A stretch of 64,000 nucleotides of DNA from Lachnospiraceae bacterium (GTDB lineage Bacteria; Bacillota; Clostridia; Lachnospirales; Lachnospiraceae), in the NCBI GenBank assembly GCA_029067085.1, contig JAIEFE010000013.1, positions 332,790-396,789 on the forward strand. Reading direction: 5' to 3'. Under the pieces are notes generated by a model that was given only the letters and a program-made list of their open reading frames with translations, was not told the DNA's origin and made no database searches. The position numbers were made by a program, and so were the translations under genes. The number at the start of each line of letters is the position of its first letter. Position 1 is the first letter of the stretch. Of this stretch, positions 1-8,092 are shown in pieces.

Positions 1-430
1 GCGCCTCGAAGTTATAGTAATCCTTTTCCACATCAGGACCTTCCACCACCTCGTAGCCCATGCCGATGAAGATGCGCTCCACTTCCTCCAAGGCGATGGT
101 ATTCGGATGACGATGTCCCACCCTCTCCTTCTTCGCGGGCAGGGTCACGTCGATGACTTCCGTCTTCAGCCTGGTCTCTCTGATGGCTCTCTCCATCTTT
201 TTGACCGACGACTCCAGCACCTTCTCAATCTCCTCCCTTGTCTCGTTGACAAGCTGCCCTACCTTGGGACGATCTTCCGGCGCAACGTCTTTCATACTCT
301 TTAACACCGCCGTCAGCTCACCTTTTTTGCCGAGATAGTTGACACGTATCTCGTTGAGACGCTCCAGCGCATCGCTGTTCTCAATCTGCCGCAGCGCCTC
401 CGCCTTGATCTGTTCCAATTTTTCTTTCAT
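1..430 (-). CDS. pheS: Phenylalanine--tRNA ligase alpha subunit, N-terminal part (cut by window edge)
   Basis: This is the first 143 codons of a gene that runs off the left edge of the window. The product charges tRNA-Phe with phenylalanine as part of an alpha2-beta2 enzyme. The visible part is the N-terminal coiled-coil tRNA-binding arm (LEQIKAEALRQIE, LGKKGELTAVLK) followed by the start of the catalytic domain (GHRHPNTIALEEVERIF, GMGYEVVEGPDVE). The ATG at 430 follows a strong GAGAGGAG ribosome binding site. A T-box leader immediately upstream fits control by uncharged tRNA-Phe. The partner pheT is expected beyond the window but cannot be seen. Confidence 0.95.
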   Translation of the reverse strand, partial: MKEKLEQIKAEALRQIENSDALERLNEIRVNYLGKKGELTAVLKSMKDVAPEDRPKVGQLVNETREEIEKVLESSVKKMERAIRETRLKTEVIDVTLPAKKERVGHRHPNTIALEEVERIFIGMGYEVVEGPDVEKDYYNFEA

Positions 431-460
431 GTCTGCTCTCCTCTCTTTTGATGAACATAG

Positions 461-490
461 AAAATCCCACATATCTTTCGATATATGGGA
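461..490 (-). terminator. T-box terminator hairpin
   Basis: On the minus strand TCCCATATATCG pairs with a near-perfect TATGTGGGA arm around a GAAA loop, followed by TTTT. It lies 30 bases before the pheS start, directly after the T-box sequence, as expected for the terminator alternative of the switch. Confidence 0.88.
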
Positions 491-762
491 CGAATATGAT
501 CCGCGGTACCACCCAAATTTCCGTTGCCTGATGCCTTCGCACCGCGCAGACGGACGCTTCCTTTGACGTAACGTGTCTGTACGTTCTGCGCTAATGGGAT
601 CTATCTGCTCACAGATAAATCGGTTCACACAGACAGCTCCGGTGGGAAATTCGGAAAACCTTTGAACCGAAGGGAACTTACAGCCGGTGATTCCCTCTCT
701 CTGGCGGAAAAACTTTTCCTACTGACACCTTCTTAGCCTTTTTATCTTCTTTTAAAATCTAT
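461..762 (-). promoter_or_regulatory. T-box riboswitch leader of pheS
   Basis: The leader RNA between the promoter and pheS carries the conserved T-box sequence TGGGTGGTACCGCGG at 501-515 on the minus strand. It is followed by a terminator hairpin at 461-490. Upstream lies a long structured Stem I region (about 600-740) that contains GTTCCC and GGTTCAA stretches, so a TTC phenylalanine specifier is available. I could not assign the specifier codon uniquely by eye. T-boxes read uncharged cognate tRNA to form an antiterminator, and pheST is a classic target. This leader fills the 340-base gap between pheS and the yihY-like gene. Confidence 0.93.
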
Positions 763-767
763 CTGTT

Positions 768-796
768 ATTTTAGTGATTTTCTCCGGACTTGTCAA
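768..796 (-). promoter_or_regulatory. Promoter of the pheS T-box transcript
   Basis: A perfect -35 box TTGACA (791-796) is followed by a 17-base spacer and TAAAAT (768-773) on the minus strand. The -35 lies inside the last codons of the upstream YihY-family gene and the -10 overlaps its stop. Transcription would begin near 761, just before the T-box structure. Confidence 0.75.
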
Positions 797-1628
797 GCCA
801 CCCAAACAGAAATTTATAAACCGGACCGAAATAGCGGTTAATATGCGCCCCGATCATCAGAATATACATCAGCATATAAAACCAGAACATTAAAATGACT
901 ACAGTAGTCAAACTCCCGTAGGTGCCAAAATCGTTGTAATGTTTCACATAGATCGAGAAGGCAAAGGATGCAACACTCCATAAAACTGCAGCAAAGGCTG
1001 CTCCCGGAAGCTGCGCCTTAAACCGGAGCTTGCAGCTTGGCACAAAAGCATAGATCATAGCAAAAATAAAAGTCAAAAGCACCCAGGAAACCAGAAAACG
1101 AAAACGCATGATAACATGCACCACAAGATAAAGCGCCGGAATATCTTTCAAAAGAAGATCCACGATCACATTACCGAACACCATCACAAACAGCGCTACC
1201 AGAGTTGCAGCCAAAATAATCACCGTATAAAAACAGGCGATCATCCGAAGAACGAAATAGTTTCGCTTCTCTTCCACATCATTAACCGCGTTTAAGCCGT
1301 GGATCAACGCCAGCATGGCCTTTGCCGCCGACCAGATGGTAACAATGGCAAAAATCGTGATCGTCCCCGCCGATCTGGCATAGACGTCCGACACAATGCG
1401 CACCACCATGCCGTCCACAGCGTCCGGTGTAAACTGCGTGATCGCACTGATCAAATTGGCCTCTGTGAGGTTTGTGAACGGCAAAATCGCACACAAAGCC
1501 ATCAAAAGCGGTATGATGGACAGAAAGAGAAAGAAGGCTGTACTGGCCGCAAAGGCGCTGATATTTTTCTTCGTCATCTGCCAGTTAAAATCGCGAAGTA
1601 TTAAAAACATTCGATAGATCATATACAT
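771..1628 (-). CDS. YihY/BrkB family inner membrane protein
   Basis: This 285-residue protein matches the YihY/UPF0761 family of integral membrane proteins, whose molecular role is not settled (older annotations call them ribonuclease BN or BrkB). It has about six hydrophobic segments. Family-typical stretches include SAFAASTAFFLFLSIIPLL near the N-terminus, LIHGLNAVNDVEEKRN in the middle, and FGTYGSLTTVVILMFWFY near the C-terminus. The ATG at 1628 sits after GACAGGAAAACG; two further in-frame ATGs within seven codons are possible. It lies 29 bases downstream of the SpoIID-like gene in the same direction, and its 3' end contains the pheS promoter. Confidence 0.88.
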   Translation of the reverse strand: MYMIYRMFLILRDFNWQMTKKNISAFAASTAFFLFLSIIPLLMALCAILPFTNLTEANLISAITQFTPDAVDGMVVRIVSDVYARSAGTITIFAIVTIWSAAKAMLALIHGLNAVNDVEEKRNYFVLRMIACFYTVIILAATLVALFVMVFGNVIVDLLLKDIPALYLVVHVIMRFRFLVSWVLLTFIFAMIYAFVPSCKLRFKAQLPGAAFAAVLWSVASFAFSIYVKHYNDFGTYGSLTTVVILMFWFYMLMYILMIGAHINRYFGPVYKFLFGWLDKSGENH

Positions 1629-1657
1629 CGTTTTCCTGTCACTAGTTCCTGCAAATA

Positions 1658-3844
1658 TTATTCTTTGTCTAGGTCCGCTGCGCTCCTGACCGTACAGACC
1701 GGATAATATACCGCTAGAATCTGCTCGAAGGAAGCACCCTTCCTGCCAAGTGCCTTCGCACCATTCTGGGACATTCCCTTCCCGTGGCCGTATCCGCCCC
1801 CAGTCAAGCTATATCCTATCACATTTTCCCCCTCTTTTCCAGTCTCAGAAACCGTATCCATCACAAAATAGGCACTGGGAACCAGCATGCGCTGCACACT
1901 CTCGCTCCCATCCTGCCTTCGGACAGGACTTTTCCCATCACATAAAACATAGCGGATGTTGTACTCCGACATCACCCGATACACCGCCTGCTCTGTCTCG
2001 ATCAACAAAGTCTGCGCGATACCTCCATCTCCTCTCTCCGCGATAGCAAGTTTCTTCACCCGCCCCGTCTTTCCGATCGGTTCCGAAACGTAATTACCGC
2101 CCTCCGTCCTTGTCTGAATCATGGAAGGTACAGCCTGATATCTCTCCTTTAAGCGCTTAAATAGAAGCTTCTCATCAAGTTCCTCCACTTGATAAGTCCA
2201 GCGATACCAGGGCTCCTCCCTCTCAATATCCTCCTCATGTGACACTTCGATAAACCGCCTAAAGGCTTCTTCCCCGCGCAGCGTCTCATCTTCCGGGCCG
2301 GAGCCGCAGGAGGTGGAATAATAATAGTTTTCCGCAGGCTCTCCCTGATAGGTTAAGAGCATCCCGTCCGTCTCCTTCACCGCCGTGGTCGTATTTACAT
2401 TCTCCGCAATATTGTGATAGACCTGATAGGCCGTTGTGTCGTCCAGATGGGCACCGAGAGCCGGAAGTCCCGCATGGAGAATGTAACGGCAGGCATAAGT
2501 CCTTGCACACACCGCCTGTGCCTTCAGCGCCTCTTCCGGATAGGATGCGGGCATCTCGCTCGGCACCACCCCGTAGAGATATTCCTCCAGCGGCAGCTCA
2601 TTTACCACGACGATCCCCTCCTCCATTCGCAGACACTCAACGCTTCCCCGATAGGCAGAATCCTCCCTGCTGCTCTTTTCAAGCTCCACCAAAATCTTGT
2701 CCGTAAGATTTTCACTTTGGTAAGTCCTTCGCTCCCCTACCTTCATATCTCCTTTTTGAAGAACCGTCTTCTCCCCGTCCACGGTGAGAGTGACCGCCTC
2801 GTGGAAATTGCTTCCTGCCGTCGTATTTTTGAGGAGTACCCGTATCCGATCCGCCTCCTCGCGCTCCGACACAAGCCCGGCGCAGACCTTTCCCTTCTCA
2901 ATGACAAAATCCGTATCCGCGCAGCCCACCCGCAGATCATTTCGGGTAAGCGATGCGAGTTTCCCATATAGTTTGTAAAACGCTGCATCCTCCTCTATCT
3001 CATAGACACCCTCTCCTTCGATCTCAAGTTCTGTCTCCGAGAGCCGAAGCAGCCTGCCATGCACCTTTTCACGCTTTTCCTTCACCTGCACAAGCTTTCC
3101 ATCCCGAAAGGTCAGATCGGCAATCTGCTCCCGTTCCGGCATCCGCAGGAGCGCCGCATCAGAAGCCTCAACCGAAAAAGCAACCTGACGGTAAAAACAG
3201 TCCAGACAATTCTCCGTGCTCTCCATCACCCACACGCTTCCCAGATAATGCTCCTCGGAAAGCACTTCCACAATGGTAAGAAGGACATCGTTTTTCACAT
3301 AGACTTTCATCTCCTGAAACGCGTTGTCCGCAAAAGCCCCGGAGCAATATGAAAAAGCCCCCTGCATGGCGCCGTTTTCCGTGAAAGCCTCCTTTCTGTT
3401 CTCATCTACTTTCAGGAGAAAGACCGTAGTCTGCCAGATGGAAGACTCGGTATCAAGATGTGCCAATAAAATGCGAAAAGCCTCATACCAATCCTGCTTT
3501 AGCAGACCGTACTCCGGCTCATAGCGTTCTTCATAATGTGGAAGCTGCCAGTCTTCCCCCTCTAACCGGCTGCAAAGATCTATGTATTGCCCATAGGTCA
3601 GATAAGACTGATTCTCCTTCGCTTCCTGATTTCCCTGCTGCTGTTCCGTGTCGCCGGTTTCATAAAAAGAAATGGAGAGTCCCAGCGCATCCATAAGGAT
3701 CTCTACATCCTCCACCGTGATCTTCTCTCCTTCCGGTGATGAGACTTGTTTTGACTGCCGCCGTCCGAACCAGAGACTGACTATAAATAGCAATCCTAAA
3801 AAAATAAGCGCCAATTTGGCAATGCGTGTTATGTCACGTTTCAT
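1658..3844 (-). CDS. SpoIID/LytB domain cell-wall protein
   Basis: A 728-residue protein with an N-terminal signal anchor (residues about 10-25, LALIFLGLLFIVSLWF), a long acidic extracellular region of no recognised fold, and a C-terminal SpoIID/LytB domain from about residue 400. The domain shows LPLEEYLYGVVPSEMPASYP with the Glu expected for lytic transglycosylase activity, YYYSTSCGSGPED, and GGGYGHGKGMSQNGAKALG near the end. SpoIID-type enzymes cut peptidoglycan glycan strands during engulfment or wall remodelling. This protein is about twice the length of sporulation SpoIID (roughly 340 residues), so it is probably a paralogue rather than spoIID itself. No SpoIIQ or SpoIIM partner is near. 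Confidence 0.87.
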   Translation of the reverse strand: MKRDITRIAKLALIFLGLLFIVSLWFGRRQSKQVSSPEGEKITVEDVEILMDALGLSISFYETGDTEQQQGNQEAKENQSYLTYGQYIDLCSRLEGEDWQLPHYEERYEPEYGLLKQDWYEAFRILLAHLDTESSIWQTTVFLLKVDENRKEAFTENGAMQGAFSYCSGAFADNAFQEMKVYVKNDVLLTIVEVLSEEHYLGSVWVMESTENCLDCFYRQVAFSVEASDAALLRMPEREQIADLTFRDGKLVQVKEKREKVHGRLLRLSETELEIEGEGVYEIEEDAAFYKLYGKLASLTRNDLRVGCADTDFVIEKGKVCAGLVSEREEADRIRVLLKNTTAGSNFHEAVTLTVDGEKTVLQKGDMKVGERRTYQSENLTDKILVELEKSSREDSAYRGSVECLRMEEGIVVVNELPLEEYLYGVVPSEMPASYPEEALKAQAVCARTYACRYILHAGLPALGAHLDDTTAYQVYHNIAENVNTTTAVKETDGMLLTYQGEPAENYYYSTSCGSGPEDETLRGEEAFRRFIEVSHEEDIEREEPWYRWTYQVEELDEKLLFKRLKERYQAVPSMIQTRTEGGNYVSEPIGKTGRVKKLAIAERGDGGIAQTLLIETEQAVYRVMSEYNIRYVLCDGKSPVRRQDGSESVQRMLVPSAYFVMDTVSETGKEGENVIGYSLTGGGYGHGKGMSQNGAKALGRKGASFEQILAVYYPVCTVRSAADLDKE

Positions 3845-3966
3845 ATGGCAGTCCTTCTCGTCCCTCCCTCTATTGTTATGTGGATGATGTAATGATTATG
3901 ATAGACTTCCAGAGTAATGCTTCCATGATCAAGTTTATTTCTAACATAAATAGATCACAAAAGAAA

Positions 3967-3995
3967 TTGCCTCCCCAGTCAATCTTTGCTATAAT
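3967..3995 (+). promoter_or_regulatory. Promoter for the small secreted protein gene
   Basis: TTGCCT at 3967-3972 and TATAAT at 3990-3995 are separated by 17 bases, pointing to the gene at 4041. The -10 matches the consensus fully. Confidence 0.65.
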
Positions 3996-4040
3996 AATCT
4001 TCGGTTCTATGAATCAATAACGTTTTATATGGAGCTTATA

Positions 4041-4487
4041 ATGCTTTCAAAAGACTTCAACAAAAAACTTTGTCTGTTTTCCATAATGATTCTGCTCCTC
4101 TGGGGCACAGTCTCCGGTGCCGCCTCTGCATCTGAGATCACAGATTCTGTCTACAACCGGCAGAATAGTTATGTAAACCGTTCGGTCTCTACTATCACTC
4201 CGATAAATAAACCGTTTCCCACACAGGATTACCTTTGTGCCCGATATTCAAGTACACAAGAGGCAGTATCAGCTGCCAGAAATCGCGGTGTAAGATCTCC
4301 GGCCTGCACTGCCAGACATATCACCGTCGGATTTCTCTATAGCGGAGCCTTTGCAGCCTCTTTTTCCGTTTTAGGACAATTATCCTATCAGCAGATTCCC
4401 GCTTTTTTTCCTTGCGGTATCATCATCACCAACTACATTCATCAAAAGGATGGACGAAAATCACAGTTCCTTTTCACCCAACCATAA
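4041..4487 (+). CDS. Small secreted protein of unknown function
   Basis: A 148-residue protein I cannot assign to a named family. The N-terminus is a signal peptide (LCLFSIMILLLWGTVSG, likely cut after ASA near residue 29). A Ser/Thr/Asn-rich stretch follows, then a second hydrophobic segment (about residues 95-130, with FLYSGAFAASFSVLGQLSY). The end is polar, with the stretch NYIHQKDGRK. The ATG at 4041 is preferred over the one at 4029 because GGAG lies six bases before it. It has its own promoter at 3967-3995 and is followed 27 bases later by a 47-codon gene, so the two are probably co-transcribed. Confidence 0.7.
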   Translation: MLSKDFNKKLCLFSIMILLLWGTVSGAASASEITDSVYNRQNSYVNRSVSTITPINKPFPTQDYLCARYSSTQEAVSAARNRGVRSPACTARHITVGFLYSGAFAASFSVLGQLSYQQIPAFFPCGIIITNYIHQKDGRKSQFLFTQP

Positions 4488-4514
4488 CAATAAACGGATG
4501 AAAAGGAGATAATA

Positions 4515-4658
4515 ATGAACATTGGAATTTTAATATTGATCATAGTAGGCGGCGCTTCCGGTGGTTTGTCCACACTTTACATTGCGGTCTCTTTTTTTGG
4601 TACGCTCGGTTACAAAATATACAGAAAGATTAGTTTTGGTATTTCTCTTTACAACTAA
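4515..4658 (+). CDS. 47-residue membrane peptide
   Basis: A short open frame after an excellent ribosome binding site (AAAAGGAGATAATA before ATG). The peptide begins MNIGILILIIVGGASGG, continues with a second hydrophobic stretch (LYIAVSFFGTLGY), and ends with a basic, aromatic tail (KIYRKISFGISLYN). It could span the membrane once or as a short hairpin. A terminator follows directly. The strong translation signal, the placement 27 bases after the secreted-protein gene and the shared terminator argue that it is a real gene. Function is unknown; the GG motifs recall some peptide leaders but the spacing is not that of a clear double-glycine leader. Confidence 0.65.
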   Translation: MNIGILILIIVGGASGGLSTLYIAVSFFGTLGYKIYRKISFGISLYN

Positions 4659-4664
4659 TATATC

Positions 4665-4700
4665 AAAAAAGGCAAACAGGATAATCCTGTTTGTCTTTTT
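4665..4700. terminator. Bidirectional terminator
   Basis: GGCAAACAGGA and TCCTGTTTGTC form a stem with a short loop, flanked by A6 on the left and T5 on the right. It can end both the rightward peptide genes and the leftward MmcQ/DUF3795 gene, whose stop codon starts at its edge. Confidence 0.85.
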
Positions 4701-5323
4701 CATTTCAAATTTCCCACCCGCTCTGCAATACTCGCCTCAAATTCTTCATCCGTCATGGACGGATCCTTGGTGCTTCTCCAGATATCACAGGGCAGTTTAT
4801 CACACCCGGCACAGTTTGCAAATTTATTTTGATTTACTGCACAGCGATAGATCGGACAAGCCTGTCCCTTCGGCGCATGGAACACCTTGCCGCAAACCTC
4901 GTTACATCCCTTACACATATCCCCATAGCAGCCACACTTGGTACAGTCCGTTCCGCAGGCGGAAAGCGCAAGGATTTCCCTCTGTTTTTTGCCGCTGAAA
5001 GAGGAAAGCTGCAGACGATAGGCCTCGTCGAGCATATGCTTCATCAGATCATCCGGTACCTCTCCATCGGGCTTTACGGAATTCCAGTGCTGCTTATTCA
5101 TGTAGTAGCCGGGAATGATATCCTCGTACTGCTTTCTTAAATAATCAGCTTCCACGGGATCACATTTTATTGTTATGTAGTAAGGCACATTGTCCCCGTT
5201 AAGGCAGATGGCCGCAAACATTTTCCCGCCTATATGATACCGTTCCCAGTTCCAATCCTTCTGCAGATCCTTTGTCACATTCCTCTTAGCCAACAGGTAT
5301 TCGTCAATCCAAGAATATTTCAT
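4700..5323 (-). CDS. MmcQ/YjbR-like protein with C-terminal DUF3795 cysteine domain
   Basis: A 207-residue two-domain protein. Residues 1-105 match the MmcQ/YjbR fold (YHIGGKMFAAICLNG, YYITIKCDPVEADYLR, YYMNKQHWNSV), a family with a DNA-binding-like fold and no firmly known biochemical role. Residues 115-200 are a DUF3795-type Cys-rich region (CGTDCTKCGCYGDMCKGC, CPIYRCAV, NCAGCDKLPC), likely to bind metal. The ATG at 5323 follows ACGGAGAACACT. It stands alone, convergent with the small peptide gene and 67 bases downstream of the aldolase gene. Confidence 0.85.
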   Translation of the reverse strand: MKYSWIDEYLLAKRNVTKDLQKDWNWERYHIGGKMFAAICLNGDNVPYYITIKCDPVEADYLRKQYEDIIPGYYMNKQHWNSVKPDGEVPDDLMKHMLDEAYRLQLSSFSGKKQREILALSACGTDCTKCGCYGDMCKGCNEVCGKVFHAPKGQACPIYRCAVNQNKFANCAGCDKLPCDIWRSTKDPSMTDEEFEASIAERVGNLK

Positions 5324-5390
5324 AGTGTTCTCCGTTCCGAAGCGTTCCGCCTCTTTTTTCTTTCAGAGTATCACATAAAACACGACACCA

Positions 5391-6257
5391 TTATGTCATG
5401 TTATCCAGTGCAAACATTCTCATTGCCGCCTTCACATTCTCCTTCATGGCATCTCGCGCCGCCATGGAAATGGAGGAGAAAAAGACAGGCTCTTCCGCCT
5501 TCAATCCTTTCAGATACGTTTCTGCCGCACTGCCTCCCGCTTTATCCATATAAGTGAAATAATTAATCTTACGCACGCCCGCTCTTATCGCCTCATGATA
5601 ATCCTCTCTGCTCACTCCGGAGCCGCCGTGCATAACGACAGGAATAGCATTCGTCACGGCTCGAACCTGCCTTACCACATTAAAATCCAACTTTGGTGCG
5701 CTCAGATAAATGCCGTGCGTCGTCCCGAAGGAACAGGCAAGGGCATCTATCCCGCTCGCCTCCACAAACGCTTTTGCCTGCTGCGGGTCTGTATAAATCT
5801 TCGTATCATCCCCGTCTGCATCCCCGGCTCCGGATTCCCGTTTTCCCATACTTCCCAATTCCGCCTCCACGGATGCACCGAACTTTTTCGCCATTGCAAC
5901 CGCTTTTTTCGTATTTTCCAGATTCTCCTCATATGGCAGAACAGACCCGTCATACATAATGCCTGTAAAACCAAGCTCCAGCGCCTCTTCCAGATAATCT
6001 AACGTCTCGCCATGGTCAAGGTGAACGCAGACCGGCACGGATGCCTCCTTCGCGGCTCTCACCATAACCGGCCCGATCAGCTTTAAAGGAATCCACGGTT
6101 CATGACACTGCGCAAATTGAAGGATGACAGGGAGGTTTAGTTCCTCCGCCGCCCCGATAACGGCCTGCAGGCTTTCGAGATTCGCCGCATTGAAAGCGCC
6201 GGCCGCAATGTTCTTTTCTTCTGCAATTTTTAATACTTCTCTTAATGTAACTAACAT
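5391..6257 (-). CDS. Class II ketose-bisphosphate aldolase
   Basis: A 288-residue class II aldolase of the FbaA/GatY/KbaY family, a zinc enzyme splitting a ketose 1,6-bisphosphate into dihydroxyacetone phosphate and an aldehyde. Visible are AAGAFNAANLESLQAV at the start, the zinc and catalytic region VHLDHGETLDYLEEALELG, EAELGSMGKRE, SFGTTHGIYL and VMHGGSGVSREDY. The start ATG follows GGGAGGATAGGGGA. The neighbouring PfkB kinase ends 15 bases upstream, so the pair probably phosphorylates and then cleaves one sugar. The exact sugar (fructose, tagatose or another) cannot be read from the sequence. No transporter is linked. Confidence 0.88.
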   Translation of the reverse strand: MLVTLREVLKIAEEKNIAAGAFNAANLESLQAVIGAAEELNLPVILQFAQCHEPWIPLKLIGPVMVRAAKEASVPVCVHLDHGETLDYLEEALELGFTGIMYDGSVLPYEENLENTKKAVAMAKKFGASVEAELGSMGKRESGAGDADGDDTKIYTDPQQAKAFVEASGIDALACSFGTTHGIYLSAPKLDFNVVRQVRAVTNAIPVVMHGGSGVSREDYHEAIRAGVRKINYFTYMDKAGGSAAETYLKGLKAEEPVFFSSISMAARDAMKENVKAAMRMFALDNMT

Positions 6258-6272
6258 TCCCCTATCCTCCCT

Positions 6273-7394
6273 CTATCCGATCTTCTCCCATCCGCCTTGT
6301 ATCTTCCGCTCCAAATCTGCAAAGGGTTTCAAACCGCTCAGCGCATCATAGGCCCCAACACAACAGGCCCCCGCTGCCGCTGCCATATGTACTGCCATCT
6401 CCGGGGAATATCCGTCTAACAATGCCGTCAGAAATGCGGCAATGCAGGTATCTCCTGCCCCGGTGCCCGACAATACCTGCTCCGGTACATAGCTCTTTTC
6501 AAAGCCGCATCGATCTGCCCAGTTATTGACATCTAAGCCCAGCTTTTTCCCAACCTTCTTCAGCGATTGACGAGAAGCAGTCTGATAATAGATGCCCGGT
6601 GCCCCGCACTTGATCAGCAAAATCTTTGCTCCCATCTGCATACAGCGCTCCGCCAAGGGTTTTACATCCTCATCAATATCCAGATTTTCCGTGATATCCC
6701 TGCCTGCCGCTCTTTCCTGCCATTCCCGGAATCTCTCCCGATCCAGCATATAGCAAAGTTCTTCCACGCTGGGAACCAGAATATCCACATAAGGGATCAC
6801 CCGCTCCAGAATAAATCTCCAATCTGTACTACCTGCCTCTGCATCTTCATCAATCGCTGCAAAATCAAGCGATGTGGCCGTATCACATTCTTTTGCCCGC
6901 TTCATTAATTTAAGAAGTTCTTCTCCATCCCTCTCATACATGGATCTCATCAGCGGAGGGTATCCAAAATGGAATAAAGCAGCCTCCTCCAAATCTTTTC
7001 GGGGTACATCGTCTGCACAAAATGTGTGGTTCGTTCCCGGATTGTGGAGAAATATCCGGTCGATTCCCGGAACAGCCAGCACGACGGAATAGGAGGTGGA
7101 CTCCCGCTTTGAAACAAGCAGCCCTTTCTCCGCACCGTAAGATTTCAATATATTACCAATCATCTCCCCGAAAGGATCCGTCCCGATCTTCCCCATCAAG
7201 GAAACATCCGCCCCGAAAAACTTCATCGCCAGGCCTGTATTAGCTACACAGCCTCCCGTATGTACATCCGCATTTCCCACGTTCACAAGTTTTCCCGGAG
7301 ACAAAATTTCTCCCAGATGCGTCGCTTTTTTCTCCTGAAATACAGGTGTGATGTCCAGGCAGATATGCCCCGCTACAATAACTTTCTTCTTCAA
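6273..7394 (-). CDS. PfkB-family carbohydrate kinase
   Basis: A ribokinase/PfkB-type sugar kinase. Near the N-terminus it has GHICLDITPVF and GGCVANTGLAMKFFGADV, and near the C-terminus the signature LSGTGAGDTCIAAFLTALLDG with the catalytic Asp. I place the start at TTG 7394, giving 373 residues, because GGGAG lies seven bases upstream. The longer frame back to 7433 would begin inside the U-tract of the upstream 6S RNA terminator. The aldolase follows after 15 bases, so the two form a phosphorylate-then-cleave pair. The substrate is unknown; length and context resemble uncharacterised sugar kinases rather than fruK. Confidence 0.87.
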   Translation of the reverse strand: MKKKVIVAGHICLDITPVFQEKKATHLGEILSPGKLVNVGNADVHTGGCVANTGLAMKFFGADVSLMGKIGTDPFGEMIGNILKSYGAEKGLLVSKRESTSYSVVLAVPGIDRIFLHNPGTNHTFCADDVPRKDLEEAALFHFGYPPLMRSMYERDGEELLKLMKRAKECDTATSLDFAAIDEDAEAGSTDWRFILERVIPYVDILVPSVEELCYMLDRERFREWQERAAGRDITENLDIDEDVKPLAERCMQMGAKILLIKCGAPGIYYQTASRQSLKKVGKKLGLDVNNWADRCGFEKSYVPEQVLSGTGAGDTCIAAFLTALLDGYSPEMAVHMAAAAGACCVGAYDALSGLKPFADLERKIQGGWEKIG

Positions 7395-7431
7395 TGGTTT
7401 TCTCCCGATCTCTTTCTGAAAATACATCAGC

Positions 7432-7460
7432 AAAAGCAGCCGTGCATGACGACTGCTTTC
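7432..7460 (-). terminator. Terminator after the 6S RNA
   Basis: On the minus strand AAAGCAGTCGT and ACGGCTGCTTTT form a stem around CATGC, ending in TTTT. It separates the 6S RNA from the PfkB kinase gene, whose likely TTG start is 38 bases further on. Confidence 0.85.
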
Positions 7461-7478
7461 CTATCTTTTGTACTTATG

Positions 7479-7666
7479 CACCCAAAATGCCGGATCTTGT
7501 ATTTTGACTCCTAGCAACGCTAGGTGGGTAACCGCAACCATACTTCTGTCTTCCACTGCGTAAAGCCCGAAGGCTGGAGGCCTGACATCTATATGACAAT
7601 GTAGGAATCCCGTTTAAAGTATCTGTAGGTTCAAAATAACAAGACTTTGTCGCGCATTTCAGGTTA
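7479..7666 (-). ncRNA. ssrS: 6S RNA
   Basis: A roughly 187-base RNA with the layout of 6S RNA, which binds the housekeeping sigma-RNA polymerase holoenzyme as a promoter mimic. The closing stem is long: TCTTGTTATTTTGA (7631-7644) pairs with TCAAAATACAAGA (7495-7507). The outer strands AACCTGAAATGC and GCATTTTGGGT extend it. The interior carries hairpins such as GGCCTCCAGCCTTCGGGC and conserved-looking ACCCACCTAGCGTTGCTAGGAG. A sigma-70 promoter places the start at 7665 and a terminator follows. There is no open frame here. The identification rests on my recognition of the sequence and its fold; a covariance search would settle it. Confidence 0.87.
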
Positions 7667-7671
7667 ACTCT

Positions 7672-7700
7672 ATTATATCCGAATTCACCGCAAAATACAA
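7672..7700 (-). promoter_or_regulatory. Promoter of the 6S RNA
   Basis: On the minus strand TTGTAT (7695-7700), a 17-base spacer and a perfect TATAAT (7672-7677) put the transcription start near 7665, exactly where the outer 6S stem begins. The -35 lies within the last codons of the HxlR-type gene. Confidence 0.75.
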
Positions 7701-8092
7701 CAGGATTTTTTAGCAGTTTGAAGTTCTTCCTCAGTCAAAATCCCCTTGCAAAGCAAACTGTCTTCCATTCCGTTTTCGATCATATAATCAACGCCGACCA
7801 TTTGCATGATACGAATTGCCTCAAGCATCTTCCTGCCGCGTCTTTCCGTAACGGAATATTCGACACGCAGCGGATATCCATCGAATTCTTTCTTTTTTAC
7901 CAATCCAAACTGTATGAGTTCCCGGAGCTGTTCCAGCAGCATCTTTTGACTGATCCCTTCTATTTCCCTTTCCAATTCCGATAATGATTTCGATGCATCC
8001 TTTAACTGATAAAGAATAATAGTCTTCCACTTACCCTTCACAATATCATGTACGATCTCCAACGGACAGGTATAATCGCTTCTGATTTTCAT
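7685..8092 (-). CDS. HxlR-family transcriptional regulator
   Basis: A 135-residue winged-helix regulator of the HxlR/YodB type. It shows the conserved N-terminal Cys (YTCPLEIVHDIVKGKWK), the helix-turn-helix SLSELEREIEGISQKMLLEQLRE in parts, and the wing GLVKKKEFDGYPLRVEYSVTERG-like region. Such proteins often sense reactive electrophiles or oxidants through the N-terminal Cys. The start at 8092 follows GGAGGAGTATGT; the longer frame upstream overlaps the hydrolase gene and is not needed. The ATG overlaps the TGA of the cysteine hydrolase (ATGA), so the two are translationally coupled. The C-terminus has a CC pair (KKSCCILR). Confidence 0.9.
   Translation of the reverse strand: MKIRSDYTCPLEIVHDIVKGKWKTIILYQLKDASKSLSELEREIEGISQKMLLEQLRELIQFGLVKKKEFDGYPLRVEYSVTERRGRKMLEAIRIMQMVGVDYMIENGMEDSLLCKGILTEEELQTAKKSCCILR

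Noticed and set aside
4561..5140. Plus-strand frames over the MmcQ/DUF3795 gene
   Set aside because: They run through the terminator and are antisense to the Cys-motif protein.
7395..7433. N-terminal extension of the PfkB kinase to position 7433
   Set aside because: It would start in the terminator U-tract of the 6S RNA and has no ribosome binding site.
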